Below are positions 16,093 to 25,588 of a stretch of 64,000 nt of DNA, one piece after another. Within the stretch, counting starts at the first letter, position 1. Each line of letters opens with the position of its first letter. Both the position numbers and the translations under genes were made by a program. The notes beneath the pieces were generated by a model that saw only the letters and a program-made list of their open reading frames with translations, searched no databases and was not told the DNA's origin. The stretch comes from Paenibacillus chondroitinus NBRC 15376 (GTDB lineage: Bacteria > Bacillota > Bacilli > Paenibacillales > NBRC-103111): the NCBI RefSeq assembly GCF_004000765.1, contig NZ_BILW01000013.1:1-64000 (forward strand). The letters are read 5' to 3'.

Positions 16093-18177
16093 TTATTTTT
16101 CGAATCGACGTGCCAATTCAATATCCGCTCTCACATCTTCCGAGTAATAAGGATACCCGAAGGTGCGTTTGACTCGAGCCATAAAGTAAGGCTTGTTATG
16201 CAAGCTCCAGTAGTAACCAAGTTTTTCCCAATGTACAGCTGCCTGCTCCAATTGCGTAACGGCCTCGGCCTTATGCTCTGTATGTTCGCTCAGTCTAAAG
16301 CGATTAAGCGCAAGAGAGGCTTTGAATTTACAGACATAATACCTGGACATCTCTACGTAGGCAAAAAGGTCGTGAAGTGTGCATGCAGCATGACTGCAGC
16401 ATAACTCACCAAGCTCGTTGGACAGCTTGATGGCGACACGTTCGGTTTGATCGGCAGCCTCTTGCAGCAGATTCAGGATATCAGCAGGTGTTTCACGGTA
16501 CTCTCCGAACAGGCTCTCTGCGTTATCTCCCCGTTCTGCTTTTGCATATTCGGATATGGACATAACACCGACCCCAGGCATGGGTACAGCGTTTACGAAA
16601 TCCAGGATTGTCTTGAAACCGCTGACTTCTGATAAGCAGCTTTCGGCATGCCACTGGAAGTCATAATCGATCCAGAACAAGCGGTTGACAGCCGGTATGA
16701 CTGATGATGCGCTTCGCAAGCCTTCCAAGAATAGAGGCGCATGAACCGGACCATAATGGGGCTTCAAAAGATGGACCCAGACGTCGTCACTTGTCTCAGG
16801 GTCGTACGACAACCGGCCCCAGAGCTGGAACTGGAAGATATGCCGTTCAAAATCATACTTCCATGTCTTGTGTCCATGCTCCACATGTTGAAAATCGTTG
16901 CCCCACAAGTATCCGTCTGCTCCCCAGTAAAAGCCTTTCACATGCGGCTTGATCATTCCCTTGACATAAGCGCGAACGTAATCGGGGTCTCCCCACCGAT
17001 GGGTGAACACGTCGTCGTTACGAACCGTGTACAAAATGTTGGTCTTCTCCAGGTCGATGCCCTCCCAAGCACCCCAGAGACGTTCAAACTGGGGTTCCGG
17101 ATGGGAATAACAATGAGCATTTGAATATTTCCAGCTGATATAAAATTGGTTGGAATCGAATTGGCTCTGCACCATTTCTTTGATTTCTTTGCCCGCATTC
17201 TGCATATTGGTGCGATGAATAAATGGGATGTCTCTTCCCGACTGTTTGATTGCCTCCACATACGTCTCGACAATCCACTTCTCTCGCTCATACCCGTTGC
17301 CGTCCATCCATTCGCTGGCCGAAGTCCCTAACCCTTTCAATTCAGGGTACGTGAGCAGCAGCTGAAGCACCATCTCACGAATGTAGTCTCTAATCAATTC
17401 TGATGCACCGCGAAAGCGATTCAGCGGGTATCCCACCCGGTGGATCAGGTTATCGTACATATTGCCGAAATCTCCTACCGCTTCAGGGAGCCCCAGACCT
17501 TTCGCCACTTCCGGGGTTATACGAATATTCCACGTAAAGAGATAAATGTCGATCCCTCTGCTGGCGGCATAACGAAACATCTCCCGGAAGAACCGGATGT
17601 TCTGATTGATTTCGGAATCACTATACGGATTGGCATCTCTGAATTTCGGAGAGACAACCATACGATCGTAGGGATGCTCTGACCACAAACTTAAACAGTT
17701 GTACCGATTCAGCGCGAGCATATCGATATAAGCTTTCCAAAAACCAATATCCATGCACGTTCCCTCATTCAAGACGAATGGATCTCCCGAATCAAATGGT
17801 GCGTACGGCAAATTAAATTTAATACCGCGCAAGCGCATTGCCGGCTTACGGAACATCTCTTCCCCATCCGCCAATTCCGCTCCGCGTGCCAACCGTTCTG
17901 CGTATTCCAGGCATCCGTACATGAGTCCACGAGAATCAGCACCTTCAATGCGGATCAGTTCCCCTTGGCGGGACAGGCGAAAGGCCTGTTCTTCGCCAGC
18001 GGACTCCCCTTTCTTTACAGGCAGTTTCTGAACGACAATTCCCCGTTCAGGCGTCAGTACCAAGCCCTTGCCATTATACTGCTCGACGAAAAACTGTCCC
18101 TTCGCATCCAAACTCTTCTTGATTTGATTCATCCCGAACAGGACCATCTCATCCTGGTGGTCGTAAACGAGTTTCAT
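16093..18177 (-). CDS. GH67-like putative glycoside hydrolase (alpha-glucuronidase-type architecture)
   Basis: A 694-residue cytoplasmic protein. The N-terminal GH20b/GH67N-like domain ends in SRGLMYGCLEYAERL, a TIM-barrel region follows (RGIKFNLPYAPF; ALNRYNCLSLWSEHP), and the C-terminus is a helical domain of about 200 residues. Conserved with the paralogue at 30567-32669 are the Glu in LGTSASEWM, which sits where GH67 has its acid Glu, and the segment RNDDVFTHRWGDP. Similarity to true alpha-glucuronidases appears remote, so specificity is unknown. It is the fourth gene of the operon starting at 21016, 26 bp after the dehydrogenase gene. Confidence 0.7.
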   Translation of the reverse strand: MKLVYDHQDEMVLFGMNQIKKSLDAKGQFFVEQYNGKGLVLTPERGIVVQKLPVKKGESAGEEQAFRLSRQGELIRIEGADSRGLMYGCLEYAERLARGAELADGEEMFRKPAMRLRGIKFNLPYAPFDSGDPFVLNEGTCMDIGFWKAYIDMLALNRYNCLSLWSEHPYDRMVVSPKFRDANPYSDSEINQNIRFFREMFRYAASRGIDIYLFTWNIRITPEVAKGLGLPEAVGDFGNMYDNLIHRVGYPLNRFRGASELIRDYIREMVLQLLLTYPELKGLGTSASEWMDGNGYEREKWIVETYVEAIKQSGRDIPFIHRTNMQNAGKEIKEMVQSQFDSNQFYISWKYSNAHCYSHPEPQFERLWGAWEGIDLEKTNILYTVRNDDVFTHRWGDPDYVRAYVKGMIKPHVKGFYWGADGYLWGNDFQHVEHGHKTWKYDFERHIFQFQLWGRLSYDPETSDDVWVHLLKPHYGPVHAPLFLEGLRSASSVIPAVNRLFWIDYDFQWHAESCLSEVSGFKTILDFVNAVPMPGVGVMSISEYAKAERGDNAESLFGEYRETPADILNLLQEAADQTERVAIKLSNELGELCCSHAACTLHDLFAYVEMSRYYVCKFKASLALNRFRLSEHTEHKAEAVTQLEQAAVHWEKLGYYWSLHNKPYFMARVKRTFGYPYYSEDVRADIELARRFEK

Positions 18178-18203
18178 AGACGTCCCTCCGCTTCATTAGT
18201 ATT

Positions 18204-19094
18204 TTAACGGTATATTTTGACCAGTGCCTGCGTACCGCTGCTCTCTTCCCCTGCCGCAGCCAGCTTCTCATACAGCGTCTTAGCCAGCGATAACCCGTAT
18301 GCCTCAAGCCCCATAGCCTCAGCGGACTGCAAGGCAATGCCCAAATCTTTGATCATATGCTTGACATAAAATCCCGGCTCATAATTGCCTTGAATAATCC
18401 TTGGTGCAAGGTTGCTTAACGACCAACTACCGGCAGCTCCGGTCTCTATACTTTTCAGCACCCTGGCAGGATTCAAGCCCGATCGTTCAGCATAAACCAG
18501 CGCTTCAGAAACACCCATCATGTTGGCTGCAATCGCAATTTGATTGCACATCTTCGTATGCTGACCAGCGCCTGCTGCTCCTTGATAGACGATATTGGTC
18601 CCCATCGCCTGAAAGACAGGCAGAACGGCTTCGAAAGCCTCTTCGTCACCGCCAACCATGATGGATAGTTTCCCATCTCTAGCCCCTATATCTCCGCCTG
18701 AGACTGGTGCATCCAGCGATTGTAGTCCCTTTTTCCGAGACTCCTCGTAAATCCGCGCCGCCAATGCGGGACTTGAGGTCGTCATATCGATTAGATAGGA
18801 ACCTGGTTTCGCAGCAGCTACAATTCCAGAAGGCCCCAGGAAAATGTTCTCCACATCACTCGGATACTCGACCATGGTAATCGTCACATCCGCATGGCGA
18901 GCTACGTCCGCAGCCCCTTCTTTCCATATTGCGCCCTCTTGCAGCAGGTCTTCCGACTTGCTTTTTGTTCGGCTGTAGACGTACAGGTCATATCCGGCCT
19001 TCATCAGATTTCGCGCCATGCTTTTACCCATTACACCCAGACCGATAAAACCGACTTTGACTTTTCCTGTTGATGCTAATTCATTCATGTTCAT
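18204..19094 (-). CDS. NAD(P)-dependent beta-hydroxyacid dehydrogenase (tartronate semialdehyde reductase / 3-hydroxyisobutyrate dehydrogenase family)
   Basis: About 296 residues. The Rossmann motif GFIGLGVMG is near residue 15, the substrate-binding DAPVSGGDIGARDGKLSIMVGG near residue 120, and the catalytic Lys lies in GQHTKMCNQ near residue 170. The family reduces tartronate semialdehyde to glycerate or oxidises related beta-hydroxyacids. The chosen ATG is 6 nt after AAAGG; two other in-frame ATGs lie close. It sits between the permease and GH67-like genes, which suggests a step in the breakdown of a sugar acid released in the cell. Confidence 0.85.
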   Translation of the reverse strand: MNMNELASTGKVKVGFIGLGVMGKSMARNLMKAGYDLYVYSRTKSKSEDLLQEGAIWKEGAADVARHADVTITMVEYPSDVENIFLGPSGIVAAAKPGSYLIDMTTSSPALAARIYEESRKKGLQSLDAPVSGGDIGARDGKLSIMVGGDEEAFEAVLPVFQAMGTNIVYQGAAGAGQHTKMCNQIAIAANMMGVSEALVYAERSGLNPARVLKSIETGAAGSWSLSNLAPRIIQGNYEPGFYVKHMIKDLGIALQSAEAMGLEAYGLSLAKTLYEKLAAAGEESSGTQALVKIYR

Positions 19095-19149
19095 ACCCAT
19101 CCTTTGACATTCAAATTGTTGGTTAGATTAGCCTGTGATCACCCTGCGA

Positions 19150-20031
19150 TCATCCTTTGACAGAACCTAGCATGACACCTTTGGCAAAATGCTTTTGCAA
19201 AAAAGGATAAACAAGCAATATAGGAGCCATAGCCAGCATAATAGCCGCCATGCGGATCGTTTCCTGTGGCACAATCCTGTCGTCTCCGCCTGCACCCGCT
19301 TGTCCGACACCCGTGGAGTCCGAATCGATGACAAGGGATTTTATCAACACTTGCAGCGTCCACTTTTTGGAATCCGAGATATAGATAAGTGCATTGAAGT
19401 ACGTGTTCCAGTGAGAGACAGCAAAAAACAGCATAAATGCGGCGATTGCCGGCATCGACAGCGGGATAATGATACGCAGAAATACCCCAATCTCCGTGCA
19501 CCCGTCGATGCGTGCGGATTCCTCCAGCTCCGGCGGGTGCGACTCCAGGAAGCTCTTAATGACAAGCAAACTCCACGCGCTGGTAAGCGTTGGCCAAATC
19601 AATGACCAATACGAGTTCAGCAGTCCCAGCTGCTTGATGAGCAAATAACTCGGCAAGATGCCCGCATTAAACACCAGCGTAAAAATAACTGCTGCCAGTA
19701 AGATTTTTCTTCCCGGTAATGTTTTCTTGGTCAGCACATAAGCGAAGCTGAAAGAGACAATGAGATTTAAGATCGTGCCGATGACCGTGACGAACACCGT
19801 GCTTTTCAGCGCATGGATAAAGCTGTTGGTCGATAAAATATATTTATAAGCGGACAATGACCATTTGTCTGGAAACAAATAAAATTTCAGCGGAATGTAC
19901 ACCTTCGGATCGGTGAAGGACACGCTAAACACATAAATAAATGGAAACAAACACACAATCGAGATCAAGGCCAACAGCGAATAGTTTACGTAATCAAACG
20001 TGGTCAGTTTCTTTTTGGCAACAAAGCTCAT
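19150..20031 (-). CDS. Carbohydrate ABC transporter permease (LplC/YtcP type)
   Basis: A 293-residue permease with six membrane helices and the EAA motif LEESARIDGCTEIGVFLRIIIPLSMP. The N-terminus MSFVAKKKLTTFDYVNYSLLA is shared almost exactly with the permease at 38653-39528. YtcP/LplC-type permeases import oligosaccharides such as pectin fragments. It lies 34 bp after the LplB-type permease gene. Confidence 0.9.
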   Translation of the reverse strand: MSFVAKKKLTTFDYVNYSLLALISIVCLFPFIYVFSVSFTDPKVYIPLKFYLFPDKWSLSAYKYILSTNSFIHALKSTVFVTVIGTILNLIVSFSFAYVLTKKTLPGRKILLAAVIFTLVFNAGILPSYLLIKQLGLLNSYWSLIWPTLTSAWSLLVIKSFLESHPPELEESARIDGCTEIGVFLRIIIPLSMPAIAAFMLFFAVSHWNTYFNALIYISDSKKWTLQVLIKSLVIDSDSTGVGQAGAGGDDRIVPQETIRMAAIMLAMAPILLVYPFLQKHFAKGVMLGSVKG

Positions 20032-20065
20032 CGTTCCATCCTCCCTTTTTCAACCCAGAATCACC

Positions 20066-21016
20066 TCAATATATCCCCTCGTGCCCCAGCTTCTTCACAA
20101 TATAGTTGGAGACCAAGACCAGGACCAAACCGACCACGCCTTTAAACATGCCAACCGTCACACCGATGCTGACTTTCCCTTGCAATACGCCAATGCTGTA
20201 GGCATACGTATCGAATACTTCCCCTACGGAAGAAACAAGTGGATTCATCATGAGAAGCACCTGCTCGAAGCCGACATCCGCCATATGCCCGAGACGCAAA
20301 ATCAATAAAATGATAATCGTGGGTCGGATGGCAGGCAGCGTAATGTGCCAGATTTGTCTCCAGCGACTTGCTCCGTCTACGACAGCTGCTTCGTACCGTT
20401 GGGGATCTACCCCGGCCATAGCAGCCAGGAAGATGATCGTTCCCCAACCGGCTTCCTTCCACATATTTTGTGCTGTGATAAGCGCCCAGAAATAATTAGG
20501 ATTGGATAAGAAGGCGACCGACTCATGCCCCCAGCCCGTAATGACTTTGTTCACGATCCCCACATCCGAAGACAGGATGAAGAAGGTTAGACTGACAACG
20601 ACAACCCAAGACAAGAAGTGTGGCAAATAGACGATAGATTGGTTAAACCTTTTAAACGCCTCGTGTCGTACTTCATTCAGCATCAATGAAAGTACAATGG
20701 GAACGGGAAACATGAAGATCAAACCAAAGATGTTGATCGCAAAAGTATTGCGCAGCATGATATAAAAGTTGGGATCCGAAAACAGCTCGACGAAATGCTT
20801 CATCCCCACCCATTCACTTCCGCTGATTCCTGCATAGGGATTATACTCGGTAAAAGCCAGCACCAGCCCCCACATCGGAGCGAATTTAAAGACGATGAAA
20901 TAAAGCACGCCTGGTAAAGCAAGTAAATAGACATATTTGTGCCGGGCCAAATTTGTCCAGCTGCGGGAGTGGGTCTTCGCCATAGGTTTGGTCGTTAACT
21001 CTGCTGTCGACGGCAT
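20066..21016 (-). CDS. ABC transporter permease (LplB/YteP type)
   Basis: A 316-residue permease. The cytoplasmic N-terminus is followed by six helices and the EAA motif YEAAVVDGASRWRQIWHITLPAIRPT. It ends in KKLGHEGIY, as does its paralogue at 39541-40494 (KKLGQEGIY). First gene of the operon with the second permease, dehydrogenase, GH67-like hydrolase and LrgAB. The promoter and operator upstream are described separately. Confidence 0.9.
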   Translation of the reverse strand: MPSTAELTTKPMAKTHSRSWTNLARHKYVYLLALPGVLYFIVFKFAPMWGLVLAFTEYNPYAGISGSEWVGMKHFVELFSDPNFYIMLRNTFAINIFGLIFMFPVPIVLSLMLNEVRHEAFKRFNQSIVYLPHFLSWVVVVSLTFFILSSDVGIVNKVITGWGHESVAFLSNPNYFWALITAQNMWKEAGWGTIIFLAAMAGVDPQRYEAAVVDGASRWRQIWHITLPAIRPTIIILLILRLGHMADVGFEQVLLMMNPLVSSVGEVFDTYAYSIGVLQGKVSIGVTVGMFKGVVGLVLVLVSNYIVKKLGHEGIY

Positions 21017-21099
21017 CTTCTTGCACCTCTCTTTTTATATTCCTGGATGTTCTGATGTTCTACGCTCGAATCCATGTAAACCCTTTCAATACATTCCTT

Positions 21100-21180
21100 A
21101 CTATATAACCGGACTGTTAGGCATCCTATAGACAATTCTTGAAAAACCTGGGCAGGCGGTTCAAACGTCAAGAATTGTCC
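21100..21180 (-). promoter_or_regulatory. Regulon promoter 1: -10 plus inverted-repeat operator for the permease operon
   Basis: Minus-strand order: distal half-site (21179-21169), 27-bp spacer, proximal half-site (21141-21131), 25 bp, and -10 TATAGT (21105-21100). The two 11-bp half-sites are perfect inverted copies of GACAATTCTTG. No -35 hexamer resembles TTGACA; the half-site ends next to where it should be, as for AraC-type class II activation. The same layout recurs at four other promoters in the window. Confidence 0.75.
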
Positions 21181-21220
21181 TTGCAGCAAAATCTGTCCGG
21201 TATCCACGCCACATCCTAGG

Positions 21221-21290
21221 GGATCTACAGGCTGCTATTCCAGTAAATTCAGCCGTTTCCGAGTTCAAGCGGAACTACACCCAAAAGAGG
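21221..21290. repeat. Interspersed intergenic repeat, copy 1
   Basis: Positions 21223-21279 align without gaps to 32875-32931, with about 47 of 57 bases identical by eye. Both end in AAGCGGAACTACA. It lies between the membrane AraC gene and the operator of the permease operon. No coding potential is seen. With the operator and terminator it accounts for this 320-bp gene-free stretch. Confidence 0.8.
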
Positions 21291-21327
21291 CTGCCCCCGC
21301 CATTGCCATGGCTTTCGGAACAACCTC
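21283..21327 (-). terminator. Probable terminator of the membrane AraC gene
   Basis: On the minus strand GAGGTTG pairs with CAGCCTC (one G-T pair) around a GC-rich loop, then TTTT follows. It starts 10 bp past the stop codon. Confidence 0.5.
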
Positions 21328-21336
21328 CAACTGCTG

Positions 21337-23664
21337 TTAACGCTGACGTGTCCGAAAACTACTCGGAGACATTTTGATAAACCGTTGAAAGATACGGTTC
21401 AGGTTACGCTCGGAATACCCCACGGCCAGCGCGATCTCACTTACGTTTTGATCTGTTTCCGTGAGCAACCTCTTCGCTTCATCGACCTTGCACTCCACAA
21501 CGAAATCAAGGAAGTTCACACCCATTTCCTTCTTAAAAAGACGGCTTAAATAAGAAGGACTGAGCCCTACTTGCTCGGCGCATTGCACCAATGACAAATC
21601 GCTGCCGCAGTTCGCCCGAATATGCTTGCATACCTGCTGGATAACGGATTGGCCGGATTCATTCCGGTAATTTGTTGTCAGCCAGATGTACATCGGAAAT
21701 AAGCTCCCTGCAAACCAATCCGCGATTTCCTGCGACGTCTGCCTGGTGTGAAGCTGCCCGAACCAATCGTGATCCAATATATCGAGAAGTGTGGCCCCTT
21801 GCTTTTCCAAAGATGAGATGAGCGTGGATAACAGTAAATGATAGCTTTGATAAATAAAACGATAGGACTGGGAAGCGCGAATCGCTTCGGAAAAAGCGGC
21901 CAAACCTTCCGCTGCCAGCTCCAGTTCCCCTTTATCCAAGGCGTCAATAATGGCGGTTTCGAATTCCCGAGGGTAGCGGAAAGCCGTCTGCTTCTTCTCA
22001 TTTTCCAAATGTTCAATAAATAGGACGTTCTTCGTATTGTTGAATATGCGATACTGCAGCGCGCTTTCCGCCTCTTTACAAGAAACGGGCACATCCTCGA
22101 TATGAAAATAAAACCGGCCGACGCCAGCCGTCGCTTTCATCGACAGATGCTCCTTTAAGGAGTCGCAGACGGATTCCGCATATTCTTCTGTAAGACGAAG
22201 CATCTCTTCTTGCTCCGTATCCGCCCTGAACTGCAGCAGCGCTACCCCCCGGCCTCTGTCAGGAATTACATACCCGCGCACGCTGGGATAAGTCTGAATA
22301 ATTTCTTGCATGACATTGGAGATGACAAAAGCAATGATCCCTTTTTCATCCGGCCGAAAACGCTTCTCCCTCGCAATATTATCGGCATCCACGATGATGA
22401 CGACATTCGTCGCATGTACGGTAATGCCATTGGCTTCACAATCACGAAGCAGCGGTTCTTTTCTTAAGTATTCGCCGTTAATCAACTGCTGAAGAAATTT
22501 CTCCCTCAGTGTAGGTTGAATGCTAGCCATAAAACCACCTAGCTTTTCCGTTTCCATGTTTAGAAAATCCAGACATTCCTTGATATAATCGAGTTCGTTT
22601 TGTTTATTTTGGATTTGCCCGATCCTCAGCGCCTTGCTATGCTTCATCAACTGCCCGATGGGGTTATAAGCCCACTTGGAATTGAAATAGGTCAATACGA
22701 CTCCGAAAGTAATGAAAATAAACAAAAATAGAAGGGTCACGTTGCGTATCCAGTTCAACTGGCCGGCAATGGTTTTCTCAGGTACGATGGTAACGTAAAT
22801 TCGCCCGTATATATTTTTGGTATATAGAAAATGCGCTTGTTCCCCATCGATGCCTTTGCTCAGGAAACTGCCAGTATTGCTGCTTCTATCCTTGATACCG
22901 TCTATGCTGCCCAAACCTTTCATTAAGGAAAGAACCTGATCGTACCCCAGCTCCCCACTGCCAGGAATAACCTTATGATGAATGACGAACAAATTCTGTC
23001 CCATCGGCAGTAAATACGTATCGGAATCCAAAAATTCACTAATCGCAGACTTTTCAATTTCAAAAGCAAGAATACCTTGCGCTTGACCGTCCCCCATGTT
23101 AGGAAGCCGGCGGGCAAATGTCACATAACCGTCCTTCTGCGCAGAAGGCAAGTAAGCCCACTGAGAGAGCTCTTCGCTGGCAATGATCGTATCAATATCA
23201 TTTTTATAGGGGTAACTCTCTTTTTCGATAACTCCATAACGGTTCGATAACACCACATTTTCCATGGTATTATAGAAATAAATTTCATTAATAAAGCTGT
23301 CACTATTTTTGACCAGATTGATTTTATCCAGAAAATCCCTGTGCCACAGCCAGCTGTTGTCTTGATTCGGGTCTAGAAAGAAGCCCGATAGGATAGGGTC
23401 GACAGCGAGTTGAAGCGATTCCTGCTCGATGGTCTGAAAAATTCTTTCCGCACGATCCTTCATGCTCGATAACGACGAATTGCTTTCGTTCATGATTTGC
23501 TCCTGCGCCCGGTTCATAGCGAATTGATAGTACACTGCACTAGCCAGTATTAAAGGAATGCAAACAGAAATGCATCCAAGCCAAATCAGCTTATACAAAT
23601 ACCTGCCATGACTGGTGACATGTTTGGAACCTGACTGACGAATGTGTTTTATCCAGTTAATCAT
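21337..23664 (-). CDS. Membrane-anchored AraC-family regulator with extracellular sensor
   Basis: About 775 residues. A membrane helix near residues 25-45 precedes an extracellular Cache-like sensor up to about residue 295. A second helix (LLFLFIFITFGVVLTYF) and a central cytoplasmic region follow. The C-terminal 100 residues are the AraC double helix-turn-helix (LVQCAEQVGLSPSYLSRLF; VSEIALAVGYSERNLNRIF). The ATG at 23664 follows GGGGGG. It resembles the protein at 41634-43952 along its whole length. It lies between the permease operon and the binding protein gene, and is a candidate activator acting at the shared operator. Confidence 0.88.
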   Translation of the reverse strand: MINWIKHIRQSGSKHVTSHGRYLYKLIWLGCISVCIPLILASAVYYQFAMNRAQEQIMNESNSSLSSMKDRAERIFQTIEQESLQLAVDPILSGFFLDPNQDNSWLWHRDFLDKINLVKNSDSFINEIYFYNTMENVVLSNRYGVIEKESYPYKNDIDTIIASEELSQWAYLPSAQKDGYVTFARRLPNMGDGQAQGILAFEIEKSAISEFLDSDTYLLPMGQNLFVIHHKVIPGSGELGYDQVLSLMKGLGSIDGIKDRSSNTGSFLSKGIDGEQAHFLYTKNIYGRIYVTIVPEKTIAGQLNWIRNVTLLFLFIFITFGVVLTYFNSKWAYNPIGQLMKHSKALRIGQIQNKQNELDYIKECLDFLNMETEKLGGFMASIQPTLREKFLQQLINGEYLRKEPLLRDCEANGITVHATNVVIIVDADNIAREKRFRPDEKGIIAFVISNVMQEIIQTYPSVRGYVIPDRGRGVALLQFRADTEQEEMLRLTEEYAESVCDSLKEHLSMKATAGVGRFYFHIEDVPVSCKEAESALQYRIFNNTKNVLFIEHLENEKKQTAFRYPREFETAIIDALDKGELELAAEGLAAFSEAIRASQSYRFIYQSYHLLLSTLISSLEKQGATLLDILDHDWFGQLHTRQTSQEIADWFAGSLFPMYIWLTTNYRNESGQSVIQQVCKHIRANCGSDLSLVQCAEQVGLSPSYLSRLFKKEMGVNFLDFVVECKVDEAKRLLTETDQNVSEIALAVGYSERNLNRIFQRFIKMSPSSFRTRQR

Positions 23665-23773
23665 AATGCCCCCCACATCCATTTGCTTGTTTATACGGTC
23701 TGAGTATACTTCGCTTTGTCCTAAGACGAACCCTTTGGCAGCAGGTATTCATTTAAGCCCTTTCATATAGCAA

Positions 23774-23807
23774 AGAGGAGTCTAAGGCCTTAGCCTGCGA
23801 TCTCCTC
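23774..23807 (-). terminator. Possible terminator of the first LplA-type binding protein gene
   Basis: On the minus strand GAGGAG pairs with CTCCTC around a loop that holds a nested CTAAGGCCTTAG palindrome, followed by TTTG. It lies 10 bp past the stop codon. Confidence 0.45.
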
Positions 23808-23817
23808 CAGCTTATTC

Positions 23818-25380
23818 TTATTTGCCGAAATACTGCTTATAGCTTTCCGCAAATTCCTTGTACGCTTTCTTTAAATCCTGATTTTCATTCAATTTATCTA
23901 CATAACCCTTGTACTCTTCCATTGTAATCTGGCCAACAATCGCTTTCGTCGCCATAGCCTGCCATTCCTTCTCATACTTTGGCCATACGTTTGTCCACGT
24001 AGTAGAATTGATGATCGAGAACGGATTAAGCTTTCCAACTTGCCCATAGACTTCGACTTCTTTCATTTTGGCATCGTTGTAAGCTTTCGGCGCTGATGGA
24101 TTGAGCACTTTCATCTTGTTGTTAAACGCCAGTGAAAATACCTGATTCGCATTGGTGGTAACCTGTTTGACTCCAAGATCCGTCAGCTGCGGTTGGCCAT
24201 CTACAACTTTATGGTGAACACCTTCGATACCGTAGTAGTTGAAATCCGTATATTCAGCCGTCGTGGTTTTCTCAAAATAATCTAGAATTTGCTTCACTTT
24301 GGCTTCCGGCACCTTTTTGGAAATATAGAATGCGCCGAATGTCGGGCTTGCCAAACTGACTGTCACACCACCTGGTCCTTTAAGTGGCGGAAGGGTGATG
24401 ACCTTCGCGTCGGGCTGCGTCTTCTGATTCATCTGCTCCCACGTATAATCGCGCCAGATGTTTCTTACATAGGAGGCGGCGCGCCCAGTTGCGTACATTT
24501 CTTCCGCTTGTGTTTTCTTCATCGAAGAGAATTCTTTCGCCAGTATGCCGTCTGCATACAGTTTGCGGAGCCATTCGACCATTGCGGTATAATTAGGTGT
24601 CAATTGATTTTTGATCAAGCCGCCGTCTTTATCATAAACCGGGTCAAGCGCGCCAAAAGCTCCCGAATACGTATCATCACCGTCAGCCAGCAAAAAGCCG
24701 TGACCGATGATGCCAATCGTATCCTTTTTGCCGTTGCCGTCTACGTCACTGTCCACAATCTTCTTCAGATCTGCCGCATACTCATCAATCGTTGTAGGAA
24801 TAGGCAGGTTCAGCTTATCCAACCAATCTTTGCGCATTTTAATGCCCAAATCGATTTGTGGACGGTTGCGAGGAATGCCGTATACCTTTCCATCTAATTT
24901 CATATAGTTCCACACGTTCGGGCCGCTATTATTTTTCATGTTCGGGTATTTGCTGAAATCGCCAAGGAATGGCGTCAAATCCCAGAATGCTCCTTGATTA
25001 ATGGCCTGAAGCAATGTAGGTCGGGTCATATTGGTGGATACAATGATTTCAGGCAAATTCCCAGATGCCAGCACCAGGTCGAATTTCGTATCGTAGTCAC
25101 CGGATGGAACCCATTCCACATTTAATTGGGTATTGGTTTTCTTCTGCCATTCCGTCCAATACTCATCATTCATGTTCGGTACATCCGCATAAGAAGGAAC
25201 GAGGAATTGAAGTTTCAACGGCTCCGCTGATGCTGGTGTTGCCTTGTTCGAATCCCCCTGTTTCGCCGTATTGTCTGCACCTCCCGCCGGTGCACTGTTC
25301 TCCCCACATCCTGCCAAGACGCTAACGGAAAGCATGCTGGCCATTATCATACTGAAACACTTTCGATAAAACTTCGACAT
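23818..25380 (-). CDS. Oligosaccharide-binding lipoprotein (LplA/YtcQ type)
   Basis: A 520-residue binding protein with lipoprotein signal and lipobox VLAGC near residue 25. It is followed by a linker rich in Ala, Gly and Asn, and by the mature domain beginning LKLQFLVPSYADVPNMNDEYW. DVDGNGKKDTIG is the calcium-loop-like segment typical of this group. It is a close paralogue of the protein at 44081-45616. It supplies substrate to the permeases at 19150-21016, although it is transcribed from its own promoter behind the regulator gene. Confidence 0.9.
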   Translation of the reverse strand: MSKFYRKCFSMIMASMLSVSVLAGCGENSAPAGGADNTAKQGDSNKATPASAEPLKLQFLVPSYADVPNMNDEYWTEWQKKTNTQLNVEWVPSGDYDTKFDLVLASGNLPEIIVSTNMTRPTLLQAINQGAFWDLTPFLGDFSKYPNMKNNSGPNVWNYMKLDGKVYGIPRNRPQIDLGIKMRKDWLDKLNLPIPTTIDEYAADLKKIVDSDVDGNGKKDTIGIIGHGFLLADGDDTYSGAFGALDPVYDKDGGLIKNQLTPNYTAMVEWLRKLYADGILAKEFSSMKKTQAEEMYATGRAASYVRNIWRDYTWEQMNQKTQPDAKVITLPPLKGPGGVTVSLASPTFGAFYISKKVPEAKVKQILDYFEKTTTAEYTDFNYYGIEGVHHKVVDGQPQLTDLGVKQVTTNANQVFSLAFNNKMKVLNPSAPKAYNDAKMKEVEVYGQVGKLNPFSIINSTTWTNVWPKYEKEWQAMATKAIVGQITMEEYKGYVDKLNENQDLKKAYKEFAESYKQYFGK

Positions 25381-25458
25381 CGGAACCCCTCCTCAAGTTA
25401 TTTCGAATCGCGTGACCATTCGCAAGCCCACTGTATTTCGGTAACGCTTACATTTCTT

Positions 25459-25538
25459 ATTCTAGCTTCTCATTCGGAAGCAAGTTAGTGACACTTCTTG
25501 TTTTTTCGGCCATTTGGAGCCAACCGCAAATTTTGTCC
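25459..25538 (-). promoter_or_regulatory. Regulon promoter 2: -10 plus inverted-repeat operator for the first binding-protein gene
   Basis: Minus-strand order: distal half GACAAAATTTG (25537-25527), 26-bp spacer, proximal half (25500-25490; reads GACACTTCTTG on the plus strand), 25 bp, and -10 TAGAAT (25464-25459). No TTGACA-like -35 is present. Architecture matches the other four regulon promoters. Confidence 0.75.
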
Positions 25539-25588
25539 GGGCAGTAATAAACTGTCTGCTCTCCATTGTAGCACGGCTGGCAAGCCTC

